A stretch of DNA of 64,000 nucleotides from Mycolicibacterium sp. CBMA 247 (GCF_009729095.1 NZ_VTGX01000001.1:868001-932000), one strand, 5' to 3'; shown: positions 49,858 through 58,842, counted from the stretch's first letter. Program-made: numbers and translations. Notes: generated by a model not told the origin, from the sequence alone.

Positions 49858-51183
49858 ATGTCGGACACGCCAGCCCCCGTCCGGCCCCGCGGTGTTTCCA
49901 GACGCAATTTCGTCCGGGGATTGACTGCTGCGGGTGCCGGCGGCGTCGTGGTGGGCGGGGCGAGCGCGTGGGTGATGAAGCCGCAGGGCGCTGCCATGTC
50001 GGCGGCAGGCGGCTCCGGCGAGACCGTCAAGATCGGCAGCGTTGCCCCGATCACCGGACCGTTCTCCGGTGACGGCCTGGAGATGGTGCGCGGCGCCCAG
50101 ATGGCCGTCGAGGAGATCAACGCTGCCGGCGGCGTGGCCGGACGGCCGGTGGAGCTGGTCACTGCCGACATTTCCGATCAGGCACCGGAGAACTTCATCC
50201 AGGCCGCGCAGCGGCTGGTGTCCCAGGAACGGGTGGCGGCGGCATTCGCCGGTTACACCTCGACGACCTCGGCCGAATACAAGATCTACGGGGACGCCGG
50301 CGTGCCATTGCTGCACACCAATACCCTGCAGGCCAACACCGACTTCGTCGTCGACAACGGCATCACCAACATATTTCAGTGCTGTCCCACCGAGATCTGG
50401 TACGCCGAGGGCTTTCTCCAGCTCATTCAGGATTGGATCCGCACCAAGGCCTGGACCCCTCGGTCCAACACCGTTGCCATCATCTCCAGCAACGACTCGT
50501 ACAGCATCTCGATCGCCAAGGTTTTCCAGGATGGCATCAAGAAGATCGGTTGGGACGTCACGCTGTACGACGAAGTCACCGCTCCGAATGCCGACTGGGG
50601 CCCGCAACTCGCCCGCATCCGCGCCAATCCGCCGGGGTTGATCTTCATCACCGACTACCTCGCCGGGGACCTGGCCGGATTCGCCACCCAGTTCGCCAGC
50701 GCGCCCACCCCGTCCCTGCTCTACCAGCAGTACGGCCCGAGCGTGCCGGAGTATCTCGACCTGGCCAAGGGCGCGGCCAACGGCGTGCTCTGGTCCACGA
50801 CCATCGGCACTCTGCCCGACGCGATGGGACTGGACTTCCGGGACCGTTATCAGAAGAAGTACAACGCCGTTCCGGGCCTGAGCCAGTCGGGCGCGCAGTA
50901 CGACACCGTGCGGCTGTGGGCCCGTGCCGCCGCGCAGGCGAGTGATCCCTACGACTTCGGAGCGGTCTCGGACTTCCTGAAGGCCACCATATTCCGGGGC
51001 GTGGTAGGCACTTACCGCTTCGACGAGAAGGAACTCACCGCGGTCCCCTACCCGGACAAGGTGGACGATCCAAGCCTGGCCATGCCGCACCTCACCTACC
51101 AGATCCAGGACGGCAAGCAGGTGCTGTTGTCCCCGTCGCCGTACAACAAGGGCACCTTCGCCCTGCCGGCGTGGATCCGCTGA
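49858..51183 (+). CDS. Tat-exported ABC transporter substrate-binding protein (amide/urea/branched-chain type)
   Basis: A 441-residue binding protein of the Peripla_BP_5/6 family. ATG 49858 follows AAGGAG. The N-terminus has a twin-arginine signal (VSRRNFVRGLTAAGAGGVVV, arginines 15-16), indicating export folded by Tat. Mature domain: VKIGSVAPITGPFSGDGLEM, then RGVVGTYRFDEKELTAVPYP near the C-terminus. Similar in type to UrtA, FmdD and AmiC. Four transporter genes follow in tight succession, forming a full importer. The ligand is unknown; context suggests an amide. Confidence 0.9.
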   Translation: MSDTPAPVRPRGVSRRNFVRGLTAAGAGGVVVGGASAWVMKPQGAAMSAAGGSGETVKIGSVAPITGPFSGDGLEMVRGAQMAVEEINAAGGVAGRPVELVTADISDQAPENFIQAAQRLVSQERVAAAFAGYTSTTSAEYKIYGDAGVPLLHTNTLQANTDFVVDNGITNIFQCCPTEIWYAEGFLQLIQDWIRTKAWTPRSNTVAIISSNDSYSISIAKVFQDGIKKIGWDVTLYDEVTAPNADWGPQLARIRANPPGLIFITDYLAGDLAGFATQFASAPTPSLLYQQYGPSVPEYLDLAKGAANGVLWSTTIGTLPDAMGLDFRDRYQKKYNAVPGLSQSGAQYDTVRLWARAAAQASDPYDFGAVSDFLKATIFRGVVGTYRFDEKELTAVPYPDKVDDPSLAMPHLTYQIQDGKQVLLSPSPYNKGTFALPAWIR

Positions 51184-51187
51184 GCCC

Positions 51188-51967
51188 ATGACCGGTCCCA
51201 TCTTCGAAACTGTCTCGGTCACAAAGCGATACGGCGGGTTGACCGCGGTCAACGGCGTCTCGCTCGCGGTGAACGCTGGTGAGGTTTTCGGCATCGCAGG
51301 CCCGAACGGCGCCGGCAAGACCACGTTCTTCGACGTGGTGACCGGCATGACCCGCGCCACCTCCGGCGAAGTGAAATTCCGCGGCGCCCCGGTGACGCAG
51401 GCCAGCGTCACCCAGATCTGCCACCGCGGTATCGCCCGCACCTTCCAGCACCCCGCCGTCTTCGACACCCAGACGGTGCTGGCCAACGCGGTCGTCGGCG
51501 CGCAGTTCGGTTCCGGCCGGCACTGGTGGTCGGCGCTGCGCCAAAACCCTGCGACACTGCAGCGAGCCTGGGCAGAACTGGAATTCGTCGGCCTGGCCGA
51601 CAAGGCCGACCGGCTGGCCGGCCCGCTGCCGGTGTTCGACAAGAAGAAGCTGATGATCGCCTCGGCGCTGGCCACCGAACCCGAAATGCTGTTCCTGGAC
51701 GAGCCTTTCGGCGGTCTGAGCCTGGCCGAGATCGACGAGCTGATCACCCTGCTCACCACGATCAAAGACCGCGCGGTGACCATCGTGCTGATCGAGCACG
51801 TCATGCGCGCGCTGATGACGCTGTCCGACCGCGTCCTCATCATGAATCAGGGCCAAACCCTCTTTGAGGGCACTCCCGCCGAGGTGGTGGCGCACGAGGA
51901 AGTCGTGCGGGTCTATCTCGGGGAAGCCATGGCCCCCAGCGCCGAGGAGGGAACCGCCGATGTCTGA
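51188..51967 (+). CDS. ABC transporter ATPase, LivG/UrtD type, with non-canonical signature motif
   Basis: A 259-residue ATPase. Walker A GPNGAGKTT (38-46), Q-loop region RTFQHPAVF, Walker B MLFLDE (167-172) and switch His in LIEHVMRAL. The usual signature (LSGGQ-like) is replaced by GPLPVFDKKKLMIASALA near residues 145-160, which is odd because that serine and glycine contact ATP across the dimer. The partner ATPase downstream has a normal LSGGERR. It starts 4 bp after the binding-protein gene and overlaps the next gene by 8 bp. Confidence 0.88.
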   Translation: MTGPIFETVSVTKRYGGLTAVNGVSLAVNAGEVFGIAGPNGAGKTTFFDVVTGMTRATSGEVKFRGAPVTQASVTQICHRGIARTFQHPAVFDTQTVLANAVVGAQFGSGRHWWSALRQNPATLQRAWAELEFVGLADKADRLAGPLPVFDKKKLMIASALATEPEMLFLDEPFGGLSLAEIDELITLLTTIKDRAVTIVLIEHVMRALMTLSDRVLIMNQGQTLFEGTPAEVVAHEEVVRVYLGEAMAPSAEEGTADV

Positions 51968-52685
51968 CACCATCCTCGACATCGCAGGCCTGCAGGCCGG
52001 CTACGACGCCACCACTGTGGTGCACGGCGTGGACCTGCACGTGGACACCGGGGAATTCTCGGTGGTGATCGGGCCCAACGGCCACGGCAAGACCACGATC
52101 CTGCGCGCGGTGAGCGGCCTACTCACCCCCACCTCTGGTCGGATAACCCTTGCCGGACAGGACATTACGCGTCTTCGCCCCGAGGCGATCGCGGCGCGGG
52201 GCCTGGTACACATCCCGCAGGGTGATCTGCTCTTCCCGGACATGACGGTGCTGGAGAACCTGACGCTCGGCGCGTTCCTGCGCAAGGGCGGGCGCGCCGA
52301 ACGTGCACAGCTTCTCGACCGGGTGTACGACATCTTCCCGCGACTGGCCGAGCGGTCCGGCCAGCGTGCCCGCACGCTGTCGGGCGGCGAACGCCGGATG
52401 CTGGCGATCGGCCGCGGCCTGATGGCCGATGCCCGGATACTGATGATCGACGAACCCAGCCTCGGTCTGGCACCGGTGCTGGTGGACGAGGTGTACCGGC
52501 AGATCGCCGCGATTCATCGATCCGGCATGACGATTCTGCTTGTGGAGGAGAACTTTTCGCGCGTCCGCGACCTGGCCGACCGGCTCACCCTCGTCGAGAA
52601 CGGCGTGGTCCGCGCGACCGGCACCGTCGCGCAGGTGCTGTCCGACCCGGCCGTCGCGGCCACCTACCTCGGAGTGGACTCGTGA
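51960..52685 (+). CDS. ABC transporter ATPase, LivF/UrtE type
   Basis: A 241-residue ATPase starting at ATG 51960 inside the end of the preceding gene. Walker A GPNGHGKTT, signature TLSGGERRMLAIGRGL, Walker B ARILMIDEPSLGLAP, and the switch region LLVEENFSRV. Canonical in every motif, so it may provide the functional ATP site in a heterodimer with the atypical LivG-like subunit. Its stop overlaps the GTG of the first permease (GTGA). Confidence 0.92.
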   Translation: MSDTILDIAGLQAGYDATTVVHGVDLHVDTGEFSVVIGPNGHGKTTILRAVSGLLTPTSGRITLAGQDITRLRPEAIAARGLVHIPQGDLLFPDMTVLENLTLGAFLRKGGRAERAQLLDRVYDIFPRLAERSGQRARTLSGGERRMLAIGRGLMADARILMIDEPSLGLAPVLVDEVYRQIAAIHRSGMTILLVEENFSRVRDLADRLTLVENGVVRATGTVAQVLSDPAVAATYLGVDS

Positions 52686-53569
52686 ACCTGCTGCTACAGA
52701 CCCTGGTGAGCACCATCGTGCAGGGGTCGATGCTCGCGCTGATCACCATCGGCATGAGCCTGGTCTACGGCACCCTGCGGGTGCTCAACATGGCCCAGGG
52801 CGTCATGGTCATGGTCGGCGGTATGGCCGCCTACGTGTTCTTCGCCCAGTGGGGGCTGCCGGTGTGGGTGGCCCTGGTGTTGGCGGCGTGCGTAGCGTTC
52901 CTGCTCGGCGTGCTGACGTTCTACGGCGCGGTGCGGCCCCTGCTCGGCCGGGCCGGGGTGGATTTCGAGATGACGGCGTTCATTTCGACATTCGCGATCG
53001 CCACCATCATCCAGAGCGTCGTGCTGGCGATCTTCGGTCCGCGACAGAAGCCGTTCCCGGAGCTCATCGCCGGCCGACTCGACCTGTTGTCCGGCGTATC
53101 GATCACCTATCACTCACTGCTGATGGCCGTGCTGGCCATTGCGACGCTGCTGGGCCTCGGGCTGTTCCTGACCCGGTCGCGTTACGGCCTGGCGATCACG
53201 GCAGTCGCCCAGGACATCGACGCAGCGCGCCTGATGGGCATTCCCGCCCGGCGGGTCTATGTGATCACCGTCGGCCTGGCCGCGGCGCTGGCGGGCATCG
53301 CCGGGGTGCTGCTCGCACCGATCTACTTCGTCTACCCCAATTCCGGTGACCTGCCGCTGTTGCAGGCCATGATCGTGGCGATCTTCGCCGGGTTGGGCAG
53401 TGTGCGTGGCACCATCATCGCCGCCTACATCATCGGGTTCGTGCAGGCAGCCGTCTCCATCTACTGGAGTTCCACCTACGCGCTGCCCGTGCTGTACGCC
53501 GTCATCCTCGTCGTCCTCGTCTTCCGCCCGTGGGGTATCGACGGCAAGCCCCAGGAGGCCCGGCTATGA
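52682..53569 (+). CDS. ABC transporter permease, LivH/UrtB type
   Basis: A 295-residue membrane protein with about eight hydrophobic segments, GTG 52682 start (MNLLLQTLVSTIVQGSMLAL). The family segment GTLRVLNMAQGVMVMVGGMAAY near residues 32-55 and the cytoplasmic EAA-like loop TAVAQDIDAARLMGIPARRVY are typical of LivH. Forms the membrane channel with the LivM-type protein encoded next; the junction is an ATGA overlap. Confidence 0.92.
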   Translation: MNLLLQTLVSTIVQGSMLALITIGMSLVYGTLRVLNMAQGVMVMVGGMAAYVFFAQWGLPVWVALVLAACVAFLLGVLTFYGAVRPLLGRAGVDFEMTAFISTFAIATIIQSVVLAIFGPRQKPFPELIAGRLDLLSGVSITYHSLLMAVLAIATLLGLGLFLTRSRYGLAITAVAQDIDAARLMGIPARRVYVITVGLAAALAGIAGVLLAPIYFVYPNSGDLPLLQAMIVAIFAGLGSVRGTIIAAYIIGFVQAAVSIYWSSTYALPVLYAVILVVLVFRPWGIDGKPQEARL

Positions 53570-54600
53570 GCACCGAGATCGCATCCACCATCCCGACCCG
53601 CCGCTGGTCGGCGGTCAGCATGGGATGGCCACGGCCACAACGCATCGCGCTGGCCGTGGGCCTGCTCGTGGCGGTCGCGTTGCCGTTCGCCGTGCCCAAC
53701 AGCAGCTGGTTGGTGATCGCCACCCTCGGGGCAATCTGGCTGACACTCAACCAGAGCTGGAACGTGGTGCTCGGGTTTTCCGGCGTGTGGCATTTCGGTC
53801 AGCTCGCCATCTACGCCATCGGCGCCTACGTCGCGGCGCTGCTGAGCCTGCACACCTCGCTACCGGCGGTGGCCTCGGTGTTGCTCGGCGGCATTGCCGC
53901 GCTGGGCGTTTCGGTGCTGCTTTCGCTACCGGCCCTACGGCTCCGCGGCATCTACGTTTCGCTGATGACCTTCGGTTTCGCCGAGGTGGTGCGGCTGTTG
54001 ATCATCTCCGATCAGACCCGGTCCACCGGCGGTTCGTACGGGTTGTCCGGCTATGCCGGATTCGGCTTCCAGGGACTGGACGGTATCGCCAAAGACCGTG
54101 CGTCGTACTGGATCGCGCTCGGCGTGGCGGTGCTCACCGGCATCGCTCTGTACTTGGTGGTGCGCTCGCCATTGGGCACCGGCCTGGTGGCGCTGCGGGA
54201 CAACCCTTCGCTGGCGGCCGCCCGCGGGATCAGTCCCCGGACGTTTCAGATGCTGGTGTTCGGATTGTCGGGTTTCTTCGCGGGCGTGGCAGGGGCGTTG
54301 TACGCCTACGTGTTCGGCGTGGTGTCGCCCAGCCTGATGGGCCTGGCGCCGATGACACTGCTGGTCACCATGCTCGTGGTCGGCGGCCTCGGCACGGTGA
54401 TGGGCCCGATCGTCGGGACGGTCATCATGACGTTCGTGCAGGCCCGGCTGCAGAGCTGGCCGGACATCCGGCTCATCGTGCTCGGGCTGATCCTGCTGCT
54501 GATGATCATCGCCGTACCGCGCGGCCTGGTTCCGGTCGCCGCGCGCTGGAAGAAACGGCTGGACGATTGGATTGCCGAGGACGAGTACGACTCCGACTGA
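53566..54600 (+). CDS. ABC transporter permease, LivM/UrtC type
   Basis: A 344-residue membrane protein, ATG 53566 overlapping the preceding stop. LivM-type landmarks: LNQSWNVVLGFSGVWHFGQLAIYAIGAY, SLPALRLRGIYVSLMTFGFAEV, and the loop RDNPSLAAARGISPRTFQ. The hydrophilic C-terminus (KKRLDDWIAEDEYDSD) is acidic. It closes the transport operon; the convergent APC permease gene ends 42 bp away. Confidence 0.92.
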   Translation: MSTEIASTIPTRRWSAVSMGWPRPQRIALAVGLLVAVALPFAVPNSSWLVIATLGAIWLTLNQSWNVVLGFSGVWHFGQLAIYAIGAYVAALLSLHTSLPAVASVLLGGIAALGVSVLLSLPALRLRGIYVSLMTFGFAEVVRLLIISDQTRSTGGSYGLSGYAGFGFQGLDGIAKDRASYWIALGVAVLTGIALYLVVRSPLGTGLVALRDNPSLAAARGISPRTFQMLVFGLSGFFAGVAGALYAYVFGVVSPSLMGLAPMTLLVTMLVVGGLGTVMGPIVGTVIMTFVQARLQSWPDIRLIVLGLILLLMIIAVPRGLVPVAARWKKRLDDWIAEDEYDSD

Positions 54601-54641
54601 CCGTCGGGGCTATCCCGATTGCGGCGAGTACACCTCGACGA

Positions 54642-56114
54642 TCAGGAGCTGGCAGCGACCTCACGCTGCCCCAGCACCGAATGCCGTCGGCCGTAGAGCA
54701 GGTACACCACGATGCCGATGGCCATCCAGACGAGGAACCGGATCCAGGTCAGACCGGTCAGATTGAGCATCAGCCACAGGCAGGCCACGATCGCCGCGAT
54801 CGGCAGCCACGGCACCCAGGGCACGCGGAAGCCGCGGGGCAGATCCGGGCGGGTCCGGCGCAGCACGATCACGCCGGCGGACACCAGTACGAAGGCGAAC
54901 AGCGTGCCGATGTTGACCATCTCCTCGAGCCGGCCCATCGGGAACACCGAGGCCGCGATCGCCACCAACACACCGACGATCACGGTGATCCGGACCGGTG
55001 TGCCGTGACTGCCCGTGACGGCGAGTTGACGCGGCATCAAGCCGTCGCGCGACATCGCGAACAGCACCCGGGTCTGCCCGAGCATCAGCACGATCACCAC
55101 CGTCGTGAGCCCCGCGAGGGCGCCGATGGAGATCACCTTCGCCGCCCAGTGCACACCGTTGGCGTCGAATGCCGTGGCCAGGTTGGCGTGGCCGTCGGGC
55201 GCATCGCGCAGCACGGTGTAGGACACCATTCCCGACAGCACCACCGACACCGCGACATAGAGCACTGTGACGATGCCGAGCGAGGCCAGGATGCCGCGGG
55301 GCACATCGCGCTGCGGATCGCGGGTCTCCTCGGCTGTGGTCGCGACGACGTCGAACCCGATGAACGCGAAGAACACGATCGAGGCGCCGGCCAGGACGCC
55401 GTACCAGCCGTAGTGGCTGCCCGCCGCCCCGGTCAACAACGAGAACAGCGACTGATCGGCACCGCTGGCCCCCGCACCAGCCTCGTTCGGTGGGATGAAC
55501 GGGGTGTAGTTGGCGGCCTTGATGTAGAACGCGCCGACGATCACCACCAAGAGCACGACCGACACCTTGATGATGGTGATCACCAGGCTGAAGTGCGCCG
55601 ACAACTTGGTGCCGACAACCAGCAGGATGGTCACGAACGCGATGATCACAAAGGCGCCCCAGTCCACCTCCATGCCGCCGAGATCGGCTATCCCGCCGCC
55701 GAATCCGAACACCGTCCCCAGGTAGCTCGACCACCCCTTGGCCACCACCGCGGCGGCGACGGCGAACTCCAAGATCAGATCCCACCCGATGACCCACGCC
55801 ACGAATTCACCGAACGTGGCATAGGAGAAGGTGTAGGCACTGCCGGCCACCGGCACCGTGGAGGCGAACTCGGCGTAACACAACGCGGCCAACCCGCACG
55901 CCACGGCCGCGATCAGGAACGCGATCGAGATCGCCGGCCCGGTCAGATTCCCCGCCGTGGACGCGGTGATGGTGAAAATGCCCGCGCCGATCACGACCGA
56001 CACACCGAACACCGTCAGGTCCCACCACGTGAGGTCCTTGCGGAGCCGGGTCGACGGCTCATCGGTGTCAGCAATCGACTGCTCGACAGATTTGATTCGT
56101 CGAAGGGCAGACAT
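54642..56114 (-). CDS. APC-family amino acid permease (Rv3253c-like)
   Basis: A 490-residue cationic-amino-acid-type transporter with about 12 membrane segments. Family motifs: GVSVVIGAGIFTITA near residue 37 (substrate glycine loop), AALCYAEFASTVPVAGSAYTF, and FFAFIGFDVVATTAEE. ATG at complement 56112-56114. Position corresponds to Rv3253c. Its first ~92 codons and promoter are repeated 3 kb away as a truncated copy. Confidence 0.92.
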   Translation of the reverse strand: MSALRRIKSVEQSIADTDEPSTRLRKDLTWWDLTVFGVSVVIGAGIFTITASTAGNLTGPAISIAFLIAAVACGLAALCYAEFASTVPVAGSAYTFSYATFGEFVAWVIGWDLILEFAVAAAVVAKGWSSYLGTVFGFGGGIADLGGMEVDWGAFVIIAFVTILLVVGTKLSAHFSLVITIIKVSVVLLVVIVGAFYIKAANYTPFIPPNEAGAGASGADQSLFSLLTGAAGSHYGWYGVLAGASIVFFAFIGFDVVATTAEETRDPQRDVPRGILASLGIVTVLYVAVSVVLSGMVSYTVLRDAPDGHANLATAFDANGVHWAAKVISIGALAGLTTVVIVLMLGQTRVLFAMSRDGLMPRQLAVTGSHGTPVRITVIVGVLVAIAASVFPMGRLEEMVNIGTLFAFVLVSAGVIVLRRTRPDLPRGFRVPWVPWLPIAAIVACLWLMLNLTGLTWIRFLVWMAIGIVVYLLYGRRHSVLGQREVAASS

Positions 56115-56207
56115 AATTGGTATTGCCTCTCATCCTGGCCTGGGTCACGCAATGTTCCCACCAAGGTCGCGGTGAAACAGGTAGGACTCTCAAACCTCCG
56201 ACGAACC
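55837..56207. repeat. 371-bp direct repeat, left copy
   Basis: This block covers the permease 5' end, the intergenic region and a start-less remnant of the FAD oxidoreductase 5' end (GGACTCTCAAACCTCCGACG). It aligns without length change to 58843-59213, with scattered substitutions that are denser in the noncoding part. The offset is exactly 3,006 bp. Confidence 0.9.
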
Positions 56208-56245
56208 GGCCGAGTGCGCCGCCACAGTGGGGTCTACGTCACATT

Positions 56246-56262
56246 TATCACCGATCGTGATA
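56246..56262. promoter_or_regulatory. Palindromic operator before the methyltransferase gene
   Basis: TATCAC-cgatc-GTGATA, perfect 6-bp arms, 10 bp upstream of the ATG at 56273 and after the end of the left repeat. It belongs to the inserted segment, so the methyltransferase probably brought its own control site. Confidence 0.5.
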
Positions 56263-56272
56263 CGGTCCGCGC

Positions 56273-57106
56273 ATGGCTGAGCTCCCCTACTTTGACCTGC
56301 TGATGGACGAGCGGCAGGAAGGCGGCGAAACCGGCCAGCTGTGGGAAAACCAGGTGCACTGGGGCTACTGGGAAGACCCCAAGGCCGCCAAAGGCACCCG
56401 GGCCGACTACATCGCCGCCATGGAGCAGATGGACCACGTGCTGTTCGCGGCCGGAAAGGTTGCCGACGGGCAGAAGCTGCTGGATGCCGGCTGCGGGTTC
56501 GGCGGAACCATCCAGCAGATCAATGGCACATACTCCGGCATGGACCTCACCGGCCTGAACATCGATCCGCGCCAGCTCGCCGCGGCCGAGGCCCAGACCA
56601 AACCTGTCAACGGCAACAAGATCGGCTGGGTCGAGGCCGACGCCTGCCAGCTGCCGTTCGAGGACAACTCCTTCGACCGCGTCCTGGCCGTCGAATGCAT
56701 CTTCCACTTCCCGTCCCGTGAGAAGTTCCTCGCGGAAGCCGCGCGGGTGCTCAAGCCGGGCGGCTACCTGGCGGTGTCCGACTTCGTTCCGACCCTGATG
56801 TTCTTCGGTAAGACGCCGATCTGGATGGCGATCCGCCCCCGGATCGAGAAGTCCTACGGAACGCTCGGGAACGTACCCCTGCGGGGCTACAGGTCCATGG
56901 GCAAACGTGCGGGATTCCAGCTCGCGGCGAAACGCAACATCCGGAAAAACACCTTGCCGACGTATCCGTTCCTGCTCAAATTCTTCCGCGAGCAGGGGTC
57001 GGCGGATGCCCAGAAGACAATGCTCGTGGGCACCCGATGGATGAAGTGGCTGTCCAAGGTCGGCCTCATTCAGTACCGGGTGTACACATTCCACAAACCG
57101 GCCTGA
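56273..57106 (+). CDS. SAM-dependent methyltransferase (sterol/RebM-like)
   Basis: A 277-residue class I methyltransferase. Motif I KLLDAGCGFGGTIQQI near residue 70, then LNIDPRQLAAAEAQ, DACQLPFEDNSFDRVLAVECIFHF (motif II/IV) and LKPGGYLAVSDFVPT. The N-terminal VHWGYWEDPK resembles the gamma-tocopherol/sterol (Erg6) and RebM small-molecule group. It shares the inserted segment with a diiron oxygenase on the other strand, suggesting a tailoring module for a small molecule, but no substrate can be named. Confidence 0.83.
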   Translation: MAELPYFDLLMDERQEGGETGQLWENQVHWGYWEDPKAAKGTRADYIAAMEQMDHVLFAAGKVADGQKLLDAGCGFGGTIQQINGTYSGMDLTGLNIDPRQLAAAEAQTKPVNGNKIGWVEADACQLPFEDNSFDRVLAVECIFHFPSREKFLAEAARVLKPGGYLAVSDFVPTLMFFGKTPIWMAIRPRIEKSYGTLGNVPLRGYRSMGKRAGFQLAAKRNIRKNTLPTYPFLLKFFREQGSADAQKTMLVGTRWMKWLSKVGLIQYRVYTFHKPA

Positions 57107-57337
57107 CCTTGGCCGATTCGGCCTGAAACCCTGATAGGCGTGCGCTCGTAGCCGAAGTCGTGATCAGGGTGCGGTCGGCGGTGCGCGATGGCGGTGCCGC
57201 CCTCCGAGAACGTCGGCCCCTACGAGGTCATGGGCGAAGACCACCCGCGCTTGGAAACGCGCCTAGAACTAGTCCCACCCGTCGGCGCGGGGCTTGCACC
57301 TCACAGGGCCCACGCCGCGAAACCACCTCGGGCGCGG
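57107..57337. other. Gap between methyltransferase and diiron oxygenase genes
   Basis: This 231-bp gap between two convergent genes shows no convincing gene. A short open frame from 57188 (MAVPPSENVGPYEVMGEDHP) runs antisense into the diiron gene and matches no family I recognise. Confidence 0.4.
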
Positions 57338-58642
57338 TCAGATGGTGGGCATGAATTCGGCGAGCGCAAGGATCATGAACACGACCAATGCGAGCCCAAT
57401 CAGCCCACCGGCGGGAATCATCATCACGCACACCGCAACCCAGACGAGAAGCCGCGGCCATTCAAAACGCTGGTTTCCCACGACGCCGCCACGGCGTTCC
57501 CGGAGAGCGTGGTAAGCCGCCCATACACCCGCCCCAGCAGCCGCAACCGCGATGATCCGCAATCCGTCCGGCGTCGCCAACAGGGCGACGCTCGCCATGA
57601 TCGCTGCGGCCACAACGCGCGCCGCCACCACATTTCGAAGCCCGGCCACGCGCGGGACCGCAGGGCTCCGATCCGGCTCACCGCGGTACCGCGGTAGTCG
57701 CCCCTCGATACCCAACAGTCGCCAAATCCAACGCGACCATGCCGTCCGCAGGCCCAGGTCCTCGGCAACCCGCCGAACGTCGGCGGCCGATTCCGCCATC
57801 AACTGGCGTGATCGAGCGCTCCTCCAGTACGCAGCCTTGAAGACCCGCCGCGGAACCCCGAACTGCCGGGCAAAATTGCGCGGCGGCCCGATCATCTCCC
57901 CGATCAACCACCGGAGAAAGAAAGGGAAGAGAAATGCGTACCACGCCCGTTTTAAACGCCCGGTACTTTGCAACCGCTCCGCCAGATGGTCGTCGGCAAA
58001 CGATATGTGACGGGCTTCTTCCGCCAAATGAATGTACGTGATCTTATTCAGCAGCGGGGGTACGTGAGCCGCGCCACGATGCTGCAGCGTCTGCTGGAAG
58101 TGCAGCGGCTGTTCACCACACAGCACCCCGATGAAATGGATGACGTTGGCATAGCCCCCGATGAAACCCAGGATCGGCCCGATTACCCGGGCGCCTCGCC
58201 GCATTCCGGGAACATCTTCGCCGGTGCGATTGACGAATTCCTGGAACATCTGAATGTGATTACACTCGTCGATGAGCTCATGGAGGAGATACCGAAACAC
58301 CGGGGAACCATTCGGCAATTTACCGGCGTAATGCACCACTCCGCGGATCAACATCATCTCGAATTGGAGTGTGACCTTGAGAGTGTTGGCGGTAGTCCAG
58401 CGGCCCATGTCAATGCGCCGCTGCAACGGCTGTTCGGCATACCAGTCCGTAGCCGCGAGCGGCGAGGTTTCCGGATCCAACTGCCAACGTGGATCGTTGT
58501 CGTCCAACGCGTTCTCGGGTGCGTCCCAGTCGATGTCAACGTGCGGATCGAAACGCCGCCGAACTGTCGCACGAGAGAGGGCCTCCACTCGGTCGATGTA
58601 GAGGTCCCCTGATGTGCCGTCCGCGTCGCTGACCGTTGTCAT
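57338..58642 (-). CDS. AurF-like diiron oxygenase with C-terminal membrane segments
   Basis: A 434-residue protein. Residues ~90-260 carry a four-helix ferritin-like diiron site of the AurF (p-aminobenzoate N-oxygenase) type: Glu in LQFEMMLIRG, ExxH in HELIDECNHIQMF, Glu in VLCGEQP, and HLAEEARHISFADDHL giving the last Glu and His ligands. Unlike AurF it continues with a basic linker and two hydrophobic segments (VAAAIMASVALLATP; LLVWVAVCVMMIPAGGLIGLA), so it is probably membrane-attached. Its DNA is more A/T-rich than neighbours, a sign of transfer. ATG at complement 58640-58642. Confidence 0.8.
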   Translation of the reverse strand: MTTVSDADGTSGDLYIDRVEALSRATVRRRFDPHVDIDWDAPENALDDNDPRWQLDPETSPLAATDWYAEQPLQRRIDMGRWTTANTLKVTLQFEMMLIRGVVHYAGKLPNGSPVFRYLLHELIDECNHIQMFQEFVNRTGEDVPGMRRGARVIGPILGFIGGYANVIHFIGVLCGEQPLHFQQTLQHRGAAHVPPLLNKITYIHLAEEARHISFADDHLAERLQSTGRLKRAWYAFLFPFFLRWLIGEMIGPPRNFARQFGVPRRVFKAAYWRSARSRQLMAESAADVRRVAEDLGLRTAWSRWIWRLLGIEGRLPRYRGEPDRSPAVPRVAGLRNVVAARVVAAAIMASVALLATPDGLRIIAVAAAGAGVWAAYHALRERRGGVVGNQRFEWPRLLVWVAVCVMMIPAGGLIGLALVVFMILALAEFMPTI

Positions 58643-58842
58643 TTCCCAATCCGTTGATTTGTGAAGTAGCCCGCAGAGAGTACCAAGCTGAGAGCTCCAT
58701 CACTGCGTCAGCCACGGAATTGTGTCCAACTTGCTATTAGCCGGCTGTGAACGGGCCGCTACAGGCAGACTGCGGCGGATCGGTCCAGGAAGCAACGGCC
58801 GATCCCACCCAGTGACCCGCGCCACGAATGCACCGGGTGTTC

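Larger units (their letters stand above)
56208..58842. mobile_element. Accessory segment inserted between the two direct repeats
   Basis: These 2,635 bp carry a methyltransferase and an AurF-like diiron oxygenase and interrupt the permease / FAD oxidoreductase neighbour order known from Rv3253c-Rv3254. No transposase or integrase is present. Part of it, especially the diiron gene, is visibly richer in A and T than neighbouring genes. Integration by single crossover in a shared 371-bp sequence would give this structure. Confidence 0.65.

Noticed and set aside
53400..56303. A 967-codon plus-strand frame spanning the LivM gene and the APC permease
   Set aside because: It crosses two clearly real genes on both strands and is low-complexity Arg/His/Gly-rich sequence, typical of a GC-driven shadow.
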